From Megalobrama amblycephala (Eukaryota > Chordata > Actinopteri > Cypriniformes > Xenocyprididae), in contig NC_063049.1 of assembly GCF_018812025.1 (NCBI RefSeq), positions 6,671,513-6,735,512 of the forward strand: a DNA stretch of 64,000 bases, read 5' to 3'. The first letter of the stretch is position 1; each line of letters opens with the position of its first letter. Positions 33,373 to 46,207 of this stretch are shown here, one piece after another. The notes under the pieces are model-generated. The model worked only from the letters and a program-made list of their open reading frames with translations, was not told where the DNA came from and searched no databases. The position numbers and the translations under genes were made by a program.

Positions 33373-33989
33373 CCGAGCATGCCGTTGTTTTTTAATAGTT
33401 ATTATGGGGATGAAAATAAATATATTCATGAATACTTTTTGGAGTCAAACTCTTTTGACAAAGCTTGAACAAAATTTAATACCTCATAAAATCGTGATTA
33501 AGACTTTTTAATACCTTTTAAGGGCCTTAATTTTCCCAAAATGGATTTATCAACTTTTAATACTTTTTAAGACCCCGTGGACACCCTGGAGAGACACCAG
33601 ACCCAACAATGCAGATGACCTGAAGCTATCAGAGCAACCTGGGCTCTCATAACACCTGAGCAGTGCCACAGACTGATCGCCTCCATGCCATGCCGCATTG
33701 CTGCAGTAATTCATGCAAAAGGAGGCCCAACCAAGTATTGAGTGCATAGAAATGAACATACTTTTCAGAAGCCTGACATTTCTGTTTAAAATATCCTTTT
33801 TTTATTGATCTTATGAAGTATTCTAATTCATTGAGATCAAAATCATCACAATTAAAAGAACCAAAGACTTAAAGTACTTCAGTCTGTGTGCACTGAATTT
33901 ATTTAATACACAAGTTCCACAATTTGAGTTGAATTACTGAAATAAATGAACTTTTCCACGACATTCTAATTTGCGATGCACCTGTGTAT

Positions 33990-34850
33990 AAGATACACCC
34001 ATGTAGTGACGCTATCGCCAGTCGTGCACCAGGCAGCTTCGTGTCGCAAATCCACCGTAAAAACATTGACGACTCCATTGCTAATGGATTTCAAGGTTGT
34101 AATATGTAAATTAGCTAATACATTAATTTATTTCTCTGACTTATACAGCAATGTCTCTGTAAAGCCTTCAGTTCAACTCGACCTCGGCACAACCGCTGGA
34201 ATTCCAAAAGGTGCGCTACAAGTCTTTTTACAATCACCCGCGAGCGCTGCGCTGAAATGCACTGAAATACTCATTTTGGCAAAATTTGTCAACTAATATT
34301 AAAATTAAGATAAAAATAAATAATTAAATACAATTAACTTCAATGAAATATTAAAATATAAAAATAAATAATCAGTGAAAATAAAATAAAAAATATATAT
34401 ATACAGTGCAAAATTGTTTAGTTGCGGTAAAATCATTTATAAAAAAAAAAAGAAAGAAAAAAAAAAGACAAAGGACTGAATTAAAATGTAATTGTAAATA
34501 CTAGTAGCAGGCGCATTTATGATTTTAACTTGGCCTGTACTGGATTCTAGCAAGTAAAGATTTTTACTTGCTTATCCTATTTTTACTTGACTGCTTATCC
34601 TAAGATGCAAACTAAGCTAAGTAAGACAAGAAGAAATATAGCCTATATATTTGTTTGTAAAGCCCATTCAGCTACAAATGGATTAAAATGTGCCCTTATG
34701 TTTGTTATAATTTGTACCAAACAATTTCCTATAATAATAATAATAATGATGATGATGCAAAAATATTGAATGCAATATACTCAATGCAAAAAAAGAAAAA
34801 AAGTTTTACAATGCAACCAAACAATGTAAACCGTAGCAGAATAATGAATA
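33990..34850. other. Intergenic AT-rich stretch
   Basis: Between the Tc1-like element and the next MITE I see no recognisable gene. An A-rich run lies at 34438-34470 and a short (TAA)n/(GAT)n run at 34730-34756. Confidence 0.4.
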
Positions 34851-34856
34851 CATTAA

Positions 34857-36319
34857 CCCTCTGGAGTCTGAGGCTGATTTGGGGCCTGGAGAAGTTTTGA
34901 CATGCCCTGACATTTGTGCTTTTTTCAGTTGTTCATAAACACATTAATGACACAAGTGTCATTACACTGTATTCAACACAAACTAGGCTACAATAATATG
35001 TAAGGAACATGTATGTACATGTTTTTGTTTTTGAAGTAATAATGTTTATGCGTGGTTATTGAAAAAACAAAAAACTTAAGTCACTGAAATAAAGCCAAAA
35101 AATATATATTAAATCTGTGTTCACAAGACTTCTGGGTATTGGAGGTTGTAGACTAGAGTTTTTGCTTCAGAATTATGTAAAAATTATGCTGCCTACTCCT
35201 TCATATAAAACAATATATTGATTTAGTTTTTGTAAGTCACTTTTTGTCAAGAAACACAGTATGCATGGAGGCGTGAATGATCATGAAAAATGGGCCATTT
35301 ACACCTGAGAAGACAAAAGAATCACATAATAATGACCTGTAATGACCTGCATATTAATGAGGCCTTTCAGTCAGGTAGGCTGTGAAAAAAACCCTCTGTA
35401 ATCATGTCTCAGCTCAATTTAAAATAATGGTATTCTATTATATTCTTTAAAATATAATGTATTTCTGTGAAGCAAAGTGTCTGAACAATTATGTTACCTC
35501 TGTGGCATTTCATATAGGCTTTTAGCTTAAAGCATGCACATTTGGAGAAATATTGATGGATTCTTATATGTTTATGTCAAATTTCTATACAGAGGAGTAA
35601 TATTTATTCTATATTTATTCTATATATCATCACTATGAGTGCTGGATACAATTCATACTTGCAGCCGGAGGGCGCTCTGTACACCTTTAGGCCACAAATC
35701 CATATAAAGAAGAAGAAGAACCAGGAACTAACTGCATGTCTTCTAGAGTTCGCTAACCATGGCTTTAACATCCAGATAAACACTTTTCAAGACAATAAAT
35801 ACACAATTGAGACGATGTATGCACGTATTGCCTCTGAATTTGCGTCTGAATAGCGCTGGCTCCGTGGGCGTGGCCGCATTAGCAGATAATGAGCTGAATC
35901 ACAGACTTCTGACATGGCTCTCTTTTCATACAGATTACATAAACACAAAATGTTTGTTTTCGATTTGACTTGCACGATTTAAAACCTGACATTTCAACGT
36001 TTCTTTAGACATAAGTTTAATTTTTTTGTCATTCGTATTCACTAAGTTACAGTTCATTTTCTGAGAACTATCAGATTGGACTTTGTTCAGAGGGAGACGA
36101 GAGATCACGCATCATGTTAGTTTTCTTTATTTTACAAAAAGCACAGCATTTTGTTTTTACTGTGAGTGTACACAAATGAAAGAAGATATTCAACAGATTA
36201 AAATGGTGTATAACTCTTAATTGTATGTGCAACATTGACGGAGTATTTTGAGTCTCTTTCACACTGGTAAGAAAAAAAACGCGGTGGTATCGCCGGCGAT
36301 ACCCTCAGACCTCAGAGTG
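34857..36319. mobile_element. piggyBac-like MITE, 1.46 kb
   Basis: TTAA on both sides (34853-34856, 36320-36323), with inverted ends CCCTCTGGAGTCTGAGG and, on the complement, CACTCTGAGGTCTGAGG. No transposase frame is visible. Confidence 0.7.
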
Positions 36320-36398
36320 TTAATAGATCAGTATAGCCTAAAGAACCCTTTATGACAAAAGAGAATAGATACTAGTATCTAAAAAATAAGTACTAGCA

Positions 36399-36588
36399 CA
36401 GGGGTAGGTAAGTTCGGTCCTAGAGAGCCGCTGTCCTGCTGAGTTTAGCTCCAACCTTAATCAAACACACCTGAACAAGCTAATCAAGCTCTTCAGGATT
36501 ACTAAGGCTATAGGCAGCTGAAGGTTTTTTTTCAGGGTTGGAGCTAAACTCTGCAGGACAGTGGCTCTCTAGGACTTGCCTACCCCTG
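36399..36588. mobile_element. hAT-type MITE, 190 bp
   Basis: Same family as 17057-17251 in inverted orientation internally; 8-bp duplication TACTAGCA at 36391-36398 and 36589-36596. It sits 180 bp upstream of the ACTR5 start. Confidence 0.9.
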
Positions 36589-36639
36589 TACTAGCATGAA
36601 AATAAATAGTGAGGATTAGATGTTAAAACGGCTTGCCAT

Positions 36640-36768
36640 AGTGGAGAACGCGGCTTCTCTATCCCCGAACGACAGGTGGCGGCAGTGAGCTGAGTACTCA
36701 AAAAAAAACATCATCAATGGTGATGAAGAAGACACAGAGTTGACTGCTCATGTATGTTGTTGAGCAGT
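36640..36768 (+). promoter_or_regulatory. Probable ACTR5 5' region
   Basis: TATA-less sequence with an E-box-like CAGGTGGCGG at 36671 directly upstream of the start codon; the first exon is CpG-rich (36860-37030), typical of a housekeeping promoter. The start site is not determinable by eye. Confidence 0.4.
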
Positions 36769-39700
36769 ATGAGTAATAAACACAATGTTTACACTTTTGA
36801 GGATTATAAATGTACGCCGGACCCTGTATTCACGGTGGAGAGGGAATGTCTAGAACCATCTCCGGCGCCGATAGTGGTAGATAACGGCTCGTTTCAGTGC
36901 CGCGCGGGTTGGGCGTGCGGTGGTTCACAGTCGGATCAGCCGCGGCTCGTGTTCAGATCGGCGGCGGCGCGCAGCAGAGGAGCCGCGCGCAGTGACGCGC
37001 ACGTGGGGAATGACATTCCTAACCTGGAGCCGCTGCGCTGGACCCTCAAGAGCGCGTTTGACCGCAACTCTGTGGTGAACTTTGACATACAGGAGCTCAT
37101 CTTTGATTACATCTTCATGCACCTCGGAATAAACACACAGGTGATGATGTTTATCAGTCTCTTTCCACACATTATCTGGAAACATAGAAGCTTTTGACAA
37201 AACAAAACAATACTCAAAGGCAAGCATTCACACATGCAGGTTTGTGCATTGGAGACGGAGGTAAATGAATGAGTCACGGAGGTTGTTTAATCTCTTGGCT
37301 TATACTTTGTCAGATAAATCTAGTTTGTGTTCTTGTATGTGGGGTTTGAGTTATAAATGCATTTGCACAATAAAAGCAGGTGAGATTTATCAAAGATTCA
37401 GCATTCTGATCTTCAGACTTGGGTAAAGTTGGTTTTATATTCGCACATTCGGACATCCGCATTCAATAGCCTTGTTAATCACACTACATTGGACATTCAG
37501 TGGACATTCACAAGTAAATATGCCATTAAAACAATACTTGCCTATTTTGATCGACTGTGAAAAATATTGTAAGTTGACAATCGTTGGTTGTCAATATTAT
37601 GTCGCTGCTTAAAATTAGCAAACATTAATTTATTGCACATTTATTGGAAAGTTTGAATTTATCAGAAGTCCAAATGTGCGAATATAAAACCAAGTTTACC
37701 CAAGTGATCTTCAGTCACAACCCTGAAAAAAAATTATTTTACTTACCAGACTTTTTACATGAAATGCAAGAACAATGCAAATTAATATTATATTACATCT
37801 ATATTAATATAAAATTTATAAATATATTCTTTTGTAAAAAATTAGTTATTTTTTACATTGAGTCTTTGTTGTTAAATGACATTAAAAACACAGACAGCAG
37901 CAGGAACATTAGGCTACTGTCACTTTAAGACATAATGCTGGGATACTGTTACACGTGTGTTTTCATTCTCGACTGCTTATGTTCACTTAAGACATAACTG
38001 ACTATGGATACTCGCCAAGGGCATTTTGAGATAATTTTATGTGAAATTGTCATTCAAGCACAAGAAATTGTGAAAGAGACGTTTCATGAACCCTTAAATA
38101 CTATTGGAAAGTTCGGAGAGCGGACTCAAACACCAAGCTGAGCCGAAATCGGGAACACAGGAGAAAAATCCAAGAGGATGGGATTGCGTTGTCTATTCGC
38201 TGCAGGATTTATGTGCAGTGGTTATTGTTGCACTGTAATTCGGATGAATAAAAATGACACACTTCACCTTTGTGCTCTAGGGTCATGTGGATCACCCTGT
38301 GGTGGTCACCGAGCCGCCCTGTAACCCGCTTCACTGCCGACAGATGATGTCGGAGCTGCTCTTCGAGTGTTATGGAGTCCCGCGGGTGGCGTACGGTGTG
38401 GACAGTCTGTTCAGCTTCTACAATAACAGTGTCAGTGATGGAGCAGATCTGCCCTCTACAGGTCTGGTGGTGTCATCAGGGTATCACTGCTCACACGTGC
38501 TGCCCGTCATCAATGGCAGGTATCAGACACAACATAGAAGTACTTTACAAGTGAAAGTATATGTTTTCTTTCTTTTGATAAGAAACAGACTCAGCTTTCA
38601 AGTTTTGTCATATTCGTTACGAAATTCAAACATCAAATATGGTTTTGGTTTGCATTGATGGCTTGCAATGTTTGAGCAAGTCTGAACAGATGCATTAACG
38701 ACTGAGAAATAATTTCTCCGTCGGTGTCAATGGATGTTTTGAATCGCAGGCTGGATGCTGTGAATTGTAAGCGTGTGAATTTGGGTGGCGGTCAGGCCGC
38801 GTCGTATCTTCAGAGACTGCTGCAGCTGAAATACCCCGCAAACCAGACGGCCATCACACTGAGCCGCATGGAGGAGCTTCTGCACCAGCACAGCTACGTC
38901 GCTCTGGACTACCAGCAGGGTAAAACACACACCTTCATCACGTACAGTTTATTGTGTTACAGGACAGAACCGAGGAGCATTTCACTTGGAAATTTGGTGA
39001 TCATTAGAATAATTTTTTCAACAGTTTCAGACGCAGTTTAAATGTTAATATTTCAATAATAAATTGGGAGTAGAAGCATAATTATATCATTAAAGAGGAC
39101 CTATAATGCCCCTTTTACCAGATGTAATATAGTCTCTGGTGTCTCCAGAATGTGTCTGTGAAGTTTCAGCTCAAAATACCCCACAGATCATTTATTATAG
39201 CCTGACAAATTTGTTCCCATTTTGGGCAAAAACACGCCGTTTTTGTGTGTGTCCCTTTAAATGCAAATGAGCTGCTGCTCCGGCCCCCTTTCCAGAAGAG
39301 GGCGGAGCTTTAACAGCTCAACAACAACAAAGCTAGAGAATCTCACGCAGCCAAAATGAGGATTGTCAGTAACGGTGTTCAGCCTTACATTGTTCAAACC
39401 GGAGTCGACACTGATGGAGAGACTCAGGAAGAAGTTACAACTTTTAGAATGAAACTGGACGTTTCTGAATGGTTAGTGGGTACATTTATGTAGTTGCTGT
39501 GGAGTTGATTCAACTCATCCACTAGCATGTGCCGTCATGTTCATCTTTTGTGTTGAATTGATCCTCGTTTGTGAAGCAGTCCGGCGTAAAATGACGGCAT
39601 GACAACAACACTCTACTACAACAACTCTTCCTCTTCTCTAAAGCAGCCCAACATGGCCACGCCCCCTTTGTTGTGTGTTCTCGGGGGTGGGGTTTATGTA

Positions 39701-42156
39701 AATTTTGGGGTTTGTGATGTCACCAATCCGGGAAGAAGCTCGTTGTAGTCCCTACCAGCCATTTGTAGTAGTCTTTAAAAAGCAATTTCTGTAAAAGAAA
39801 ATATCTCTCTTTGCATTGAACTTTGAGTGTCGTAACTTTGCATGTTGTTTATGATCAAACAGCAACATTACACACTAACTAAAGTTAAAAAAGAGAAATC
39901 ATAATCAACCACCCCTTTAAAAATTGATTTAAAAACTGTTCAACTTAAATCTGTACAGAGTTTTTATTTGAGCGTTGATTGTTAAATGAATTTGATTATC
40001 AATAAACTAAAAGATTTTTTTGGCATCACTATTTTGGGCTTAAGTCAACCTCAAGTTTGTCTGAACTGCTTTCATGAACTGTGCGACAGAGCTGGAGAAC
40101 TGGCGCAGTCCTATCTTTTACGAGAGGGAAGTCCACCGCGTGCAGCTGCCGTTTTCAGGGCGGGCAGTGGGCGTTTGCATGAGCGCCGAGGAGAGGAACG
40201 AGAGGAAAGCACAACAGCTTCGCAGACTACAGGAAATCAACAGCCGCCGCAGAGAAGAGAAACTGCAGGAAGACCAGAAACGGCTGGAAACGCTGCTGTC
40301 TGTGCAGGTACACACAATCACATGCAGAGAGGGGAAACGCTGTGCTCCCGCCTGCACACAGTGACTGTCCTGTTCCCATCAGGAGCTGCTGGAGGACGGA
40401 TCTCTGGAGCTGTTCCACAGGAGTCTGGTGGAGCTCAACATGGACTCGGCCGAGGAGCTTCAGTCTTACATCCATAAACTCAGCATGAGTGTGGAGCAGC
40501 ACAAGCTCATGAAGGCCGAGGTTTGTGGACACAGATTATATTATTAATAGAATTAATAAAACTTGATTTCACTTGTATGTCCTCAGCTTTAAGACCTATA
40601 CACATTGAATGTGAATATTCAGTGGATAGAGATTTTTTATATATATAACAATGAGTGCATACTGTCATTATGGCAATTTACCACTATACATTAGCCACAA
40701 GGAAGATGTTTAAAGAATTAAAAAGGCATATGACTACTTTTTAAAATGATCTTTTGTGCCTGGGTAGTTGTTGAATCAAACTGCAGAGGTGGAGCCGCCC
40801 GCAGATGACGGGAATGAGATGGAGACGGATTTAAATGAGGAGAACGATGATCCCGGCAAAACTACCAGTGCCAACCAGGTAATCTTGGAGTAAAGTTAAT
40901 GAATGACGTCTTTCAGAGTCTGCTGTTATGATTCATCAAGATTCAAGATTCAAAACATCAAGATTTGTTCATTGCACATGTGTCTGGTCTTCATTTTACT
41001 CCCTTTACTTTCTTTGTGATAGCCGATGTTTAACATGGCGGAGTATCATCAGCTGTTCGTGGGAACGGAGCGTTTGCGTGTGCCGGAGATCTTATTCCAG
41101 CCGTCACTGATCGGAGAGGAGCAGATGGGCCTGATGGAGACACTGCAGTTTGTTCTGGAACAGTGAGTGATAAAAGAAACCGGCAACAATTTATTTTACA
41201 CGTTACATGTACTTACTGTAGTAATAACAGTAAATTACACACATTTACAACTAATTATAACCAGGAAGCACATTTTTAATAACATTACCCAGTACGTAAA
41301 TGTGTAATTACACTGTAACAAGGACACCTTAAAATAAAGTGTAACCAATAAACTCCTGAAATGATATATCAATGTATTTCGACTTTGAAAAACTGATTAA
41401 AATATGATCTATTTTTCACATGCTTTACGCACTCGTCAGCTTTAAAGCCTCGGTATGCTTCAAGCAATATTAAAGAACGAACTGATTGATGTCATTTCAA
41501 ACAAAATCTGGTCAAACAAAACTTGTTTGGGGTTTGTTTTGTAAGTTTGTTTCTGGAGAAATTGGCTCCGGGTGGAAAACACCTTCAAGCTACCATTGGT
41601 CCATGGCGATGATGTAAATGGTGGGTGTGGTTCTGCGGCTCCGCCCACTTAGATGGGGAAATCTTCTCCGGTTCAATTATGTTTAGTCCACTGAGGTCTG
41701 ATGTGAATAAACACATTTGTCAGATGCGAATGAAGAAACACACCGATGAATTGCAGAGCTGGTGCAAACATATCCACATCACTATGATCACATGCTTTCT
41801 GAACTGCTGTTTTCTCACTGCTGTTATTTTTGCTGAGTGTTTATTTTGTTATTAAAAGGAAAGTGCAGTACATATTCATCTAAACGTTGCTTTCAGCAGT
41901 GTGCTTATTCGATCTCTGTAATGGCTCTGAATTCACTGATTCAGTTTAAAACTCTCATCTCCTGAGCAAGTTCATCGTTGTTTGGGGAATCATTAAAAAT
42001 AACCAGTGCATGAGAGCCAAACTGTTTGCATATTGGACATCATGTCTTGCACTGTTTGTTGTTGTACGTACAAGAAACACTGTCTTTGGTATTGTCCCAA
42101 TCCTAGTGTACAGTTCCATAGATGTTTATTTGTGTGTGAAATACACCACTTACTGT

Positions 42157-42199
<43 letters not shown>

Positions 42200-43584
42200 G
42201 TACCCTGCGGAACAGCAGGAGGCGCTAGTGAAGAATGTGTTTTTAACTGGAGGAAACCTGCAGTATCCTGGACTAAAAGAAAGAGTGCAGAGAGACCTGC
42301 TCGCCATCAGACCCTTCCAGTCACACTTTAAGGTCTGTACAAGGTCAAAAGTATAAAACAATCTTTATTTCATGTTCTCACAAATTGGTGACATTTTAGT
42401 TTTCCAAAAATTCCATAAAGAGAATTCCAGAATTACCACTTCATTGCTAATCTTTAGCCAAAAACCTCACATGTACTGTATACATTAGGAAAAAAATGAT
42501 CAACTATGAAATATTTTAAACCCCGCATGAATTTGCCTTGACACATACATTTTATCTTCTATGTAGAACTGACTTCATCCAAAAAAGTTGTTTTGCATAA
42601 ACATTGATTACAGGATCTCTGCGGGTCTTAAATCAGAGCAGAATTCATAAAGTCATGGCATTAAATGTATGCATTGCAAAAAAATGTTCTTGCTCTGTAT
42701 TTTTGTCCTGTTTTCCAATTCAAATATCTAAACATCTTTAAATCAAGATACATTTACTTCAGATGCAAATGTAAAATGAAGTCTTGAAAAATGTAACAAA
42801 ATGAAGTGAGTTTGTGTAAAACAAGAAGTAATATCTTTCAATGAGTTATGAAAACTTCCCTTTGAATTAAGTTGATTTTTGAGTCCATTGGCAGATTTTT
42901 GTTGTTGTTTTAATCATAAACTCACTTCATTTTGATCACTTTCACAGAAAACAACTTCATATTTTATTTCATTTTGTATCTCCAGTAAGTGCATCTTGAT
43001 TTACGAATCACATTTTCACTGGAAAACAAGACAAAAAATTTTGTAAAATGAATTAAAAAGTAATGGATATCTGTTGGAACTTGTATTTTCAAATTCTGAA
43101 GTTTAGCTAATACAACTTGTTTCCCCCTAAACATTTACGTTTAGAGAAAATAATGACCTATTGTGTTCCCTTCAATTTATTCCTTAAATTTTCATTACGT
43201 GGTCTTAAAAAGGTCCTTAAATTTGAATTCATAAAACCTGTACTAAAATGTGTATTATGCCACAGATATTTGGAAACTTAAAGGATGATTAAAGTATCTT
43301 CTGTCTGGCAGGTGTCTCTGGCGAGTCGGCCGGCTCTGGACGCGTGGTTCGGGGCTCGTGAATGGGCACTCAGGAACCCTGCTGAAGAACAGGGCTGGAT
43401 CAGCCGTCAGGATTATGAGGAGAAGGGAGGGGAATATCTGAGAGAACACTGTGCTTCAAACATCTTCATACCCATGAAACTCAATAAACCGACACCTACG
43501 ACGAAACACATAATCATGGGAAAATTCCCAGACACAAGCCTTCCTGACACCATCAGCAATGACAATGACGTCTCCCTGTCTTAG
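36769..43584 (+). CDS. actr5: Actin-related protein 5 (INO80 complex subunit), complete
   Basis: Nine exons join in frame to 597 codons: 36769-37140, 38281-38519, 38750-38919, 40090-40307, 40383-40520, 40768-40878, 41023-41162, 42200-42332, 43312-43584. All have AG acceptors and GT donors. The start at 36769 ([15 protein letters not shown]) aligns best with vertebrate ACTR5; an in-frame ATG at 36754 adds five residues. Hallmarks: actin-fold phosphate-loop start ([17 protein letters not shown]), [20 protein letters not shown], the central Arg/Glu-rich insertion ([20 protein letters not shown]) with the acidic ETDLNEEND stretch, [12 protein letters not shown], and C-terminal [16 protein letters not shown]. 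The human protein is 607 residues. ACTR5 pairs with IES6 in the nuclear INO80 complex and is needed for nucleosome sliding. Intron 7 ends in a (TG)n run against the acceptor. Confidence 0.95.
39093..39920. repeat. Interspersed MITE-like repeat in ACTR5 intron 3
   Basis: Left end AAAGAGGACCTATAATGCCCC, right end ...CACCCCTTTAAAA; a common form of fish DNA repeat. The interior includes TTTAAATGCAAATGAGC. No coding sequence. Confidence 0.5.
42159..42198 (+). repeat. (TG)n microsatellite at the ACTR5 exon 8 acceptor
   Basis: About 18 TG dinucleotides run without a break into TAG|G at 42197-42200, so the repeat takes the place of the polypyrimidine tract of this splice acceptor. Confidence 0.95.
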
Positions 43585-43767
43585 TTGGATATGTGTAGTT
43601 TCGATTTACGCAGACTGGACTGTTGACACTGCAGGGCATTTCTGTAGCATTTACATTTTTACACATCAGTTTAAGGCCTGTTTGTACAGTTGACATGTAC
43701 ATTTGACAAAATTCTATTAGTGACCAAATTTGTTTGTTTTAGTGTTTTAATTAGTGTACAAATTAAA

Positions 43768-44100
43768 GCCTGGTTCACACTGTACGATTTTGGCCGTCTG
43801 AGAGAAATGTTGAGAAACCTAAAAGACTCCTCTGATCCTAGGCCAAAATCTGTAGTCTTTGATCGCTAGTTTGACAGACAGCAGATTTATGACCATTGCG
43901 ATCAGATTTCTTCTCTGAGGAATGTTTCCAGCACCTTGCTGAATCTTTGCCATGAAGAATTAAGGCAGTTCTGAAGGTAAAAGGGGGTCAAACCTGGTAC
44001 TAGAAAGATGTATATAATAAGGTGGCCAGTGAGTGTATGTGTGAAATATCTCTGTTCACATGCTGTTCTGATCTTCACGAATAGCATATACATATTTCAT
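43768..44100. repeat. Interspersed repeat (CACTGTACGATTTTGG family)
   Basis: Shares its start and inner blocks with 205-420. It begins just after an ATTAAA at 43763 that may be the ACTR5 polyadenylation signal. Confidence 0.45.
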
Positions 44101-46050
44101 TCATATAATGTAGCTATTGAGGAGAAAAAAATTCAGCCAGCATAAGTTAGCTAAGGATTTAAAATTCCTCCATAATTTATTTATTTTCTCTGCACCTTTT
44201 GTACCTCTTTTATTTTCACATGAAATCACACCATATCTTGCAGACACACTTAGAATTTAAATACACCTTTGCTTCACACAATTTGCATCAGATGTAATGG
44301 AATAACAAAATAATAAATTCATAAATATACAAGGAAATGTAAAAACAAAATTGATGATGGTTTTGAATAAAATAATCTCTGATTTGTCAATGACAAGCAA
44401 AAGCCGCAAAAATATAGTTTTTTTATCTTGTGCTATAAGCACAAGACACGTGAACAGCTTGGCTTATTTTACATTTCTTTGTATGTTTATGTATTTATTT
44501 CTTATTTTGGCAGCTTTGGCATTCAATACAGGCGGCGCTTGGAACAACGTGCTGTAGCTCAACACAGTATCTGATTCTGCTTGTTAACAGCAAGTGTTCA
44601 TCACTAATGCACAATCATCACTTAATCACCTAATTATCTCATTAACCACAATAATGTTTCAGTGTTACTTTTTTATACTGAGCAGTATTATTTTAACACT
44701 GGGAAAGTTGCTGTGGAGTAGAGAACTGATAAACAACAGAAAAAGTCAGAAGTCATGACTATCAAAAGACCACAATGAGGCACAACTGTAAAAATATGTG
44801 GCCATTTGTCTTGCATGTTATCACAGTTAGAAAAACTTATTTTTCCACTCTAAATGTTATAAATACAGGATAGTAAAAGAGATAGTCTAGCCAAAACACA
44901 GATGACAAATGTCTCATCAACTGTCAGGAACATCTTGACCTTGTCTTCATTGAAATGGTTCAAATGCAGCATCAAACACCTGGTTTTAGTCCACAAAATG
45001 TTTATTAATATGGTGTAGTGACACATCCATCAAGCACAGTAGAGAATTATTCATATTCTCTCAGAAATAATGAGAGATAAATCCTACTTCAACCTGCTGA
45101 TAATAATTCTTATTATTTAATATATAAATTGTAAATGCTAAATCCTCTTGATGGCCATAGCTGATGCTATTGACGATATCTCTGGAAACATATCATGGTC
45201 AGTCGGCGCATCCCAGCACGAGGGTTTATCGTGCATATTTCAAACGCATAGTGTGAGCAGATCCGATATGGATCTGATTTATTATTTAAGTCACATGGGC
45301 ATTAGACAAAAGTCACAAAAGTGTTTGTGTTAACACTTGATAATCTTGAACAATAGAAAATTCATTGAGTCATCATTTCTAACAGGGCCTTTGTTTCTAG
45401 TATGGACTTCTCCTTTTACTTTCACACAGTTTTTGCAATAGCAAAACTTTAAATCTAAGAAAAGAAAAGTTTCCATTTGCAAGAAAAGAGAAATGTAATT
45501 CATAATTCAATGCTACTGTGAGGAAACACACTCATTTGTCATGATTTTTGAAATGCTGTTTAACTTGTGCTCTTTAAAAACACACCTGAAGGAAGCTGGG
45601 CTGTACTCCAGAAAGCAAGGTTAACTTACCGACACACATATCCTGAACTATTGGTTAGTTACTCCAGACCTGGCTTACTCTGGCTACACCGTTTCCAAAA
45701 TGTGACTGGGAGCAAGTTCAGTGATCCCAGAGTGTGTTCACAGTGAAAACAAACACAATCTCAACAGAGCACCGAATGTAGGAGTCATTCTGTTAACTCC
45801 ACTTTTAGACATACACTTTTGAACTTCCTTAAGCACTTTCCCTCAGGGGAATCCCTTCCAAGTACAGTCAACTTCTTAAAATGGCAGAGGAAAGTGTACT
45901 TGGACAGACCCTTGACCCCTTGATTTTGACTGAGTCTACTCATTATGTACACGCAGATCCATAGACCACAATGCAACACAATTGTAACGTCACAGCAAAG
46001 CATGCTTAATTTACCCCCACCCCACACAACTCTAGTGAATGATATTGGAG
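44100..46050. other. Intergenic stretch
   Basis: No gene is supported. Short frames lack family features. A block at 45600-45720 (GGTTAACTTACC, then TTGGTTAGTTACTCC) resembles inverted sequence near 48740-48810 and may be a dispersed repeat. Confidence 0.35.
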
Positions 46051-46053
46051 TTA

Positions 46054-46176
46054 CAGGTGCTGGTCATATAATTAGAATATCGTGAAAAAGTTCATTTTTT
46101 TATTGTAAATTATTTTAAAAAATGAAACTTTCATTTATACTAGATTCCCTACATGTAAAGTAAAACATTTCAAAAG

Positions 46177-46207
<31 letters not shown>

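Larger units (their letters stand above)
28858..33588 (-). mobile_element. hAT-like autonomous-type transposon, decayed
   Basis: Starts CAGTGTATGTGCAGGAATCC and ends GGACACCCTG (complement CAGGGTGTCC). A 5-bp duplication GAGAG lies at 28853-28857 and 33589-33593, and joining the flanks restores the Tc1 sequence GATGAGAGACACC. Its subterminal regions are full of TTTTTAAGACTTTTT-type motifs. It encodes a multi-exon transposase on the minus strand and is itself split by a 680-bp MITE. Confidence 0.85.
27970..33988 (+). mobile_element. Tc1-like transposon, interrupted by a 4.7-kb insertion
   Basis: Inverted termini of about 220 bp (27970-28190 and 33765-33986), with GGTGCATCTCAGTAAATTAG at the left and its relative at the right; TA at the ends. 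Transposase remnants on the plus strand lie at 28503-28800 (SVMVWGAMSSAGVGPLC) and 33595-33730 (PRRIAAVIHAKG-like end). Between the two halves sits the hAT-like element. Part of the transposase region is also present inverted at 28346-28455. Confidence 0.9.

Noticed and set aside
39986..40477. 163-codon frame over ACTR5 exons 4 and 5
   Set aside because: Wrong frame for ACTR5; the real exon is 40090-40307 in the frame giving [12 protein letters not shown], which matches the family.
42159..42198. CRISPR-like or regulatory array
   Set aside because: Simple dinucleotide repeat in a eukaryotic intron; no spacers. No CRISPR array is present anywhere in the window.
42006..42356. 116-codon frame running through the (TG)n into ACTR5 exon 8
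   Set aside because: The part before 42200 is intron; Cys/Val repeats come from the microsatellite.
43902..44557. Hydrophobic short frames downstream of ACTR5
   Set aside because: No start or splice context, no family motif; AT-rich chance frames.
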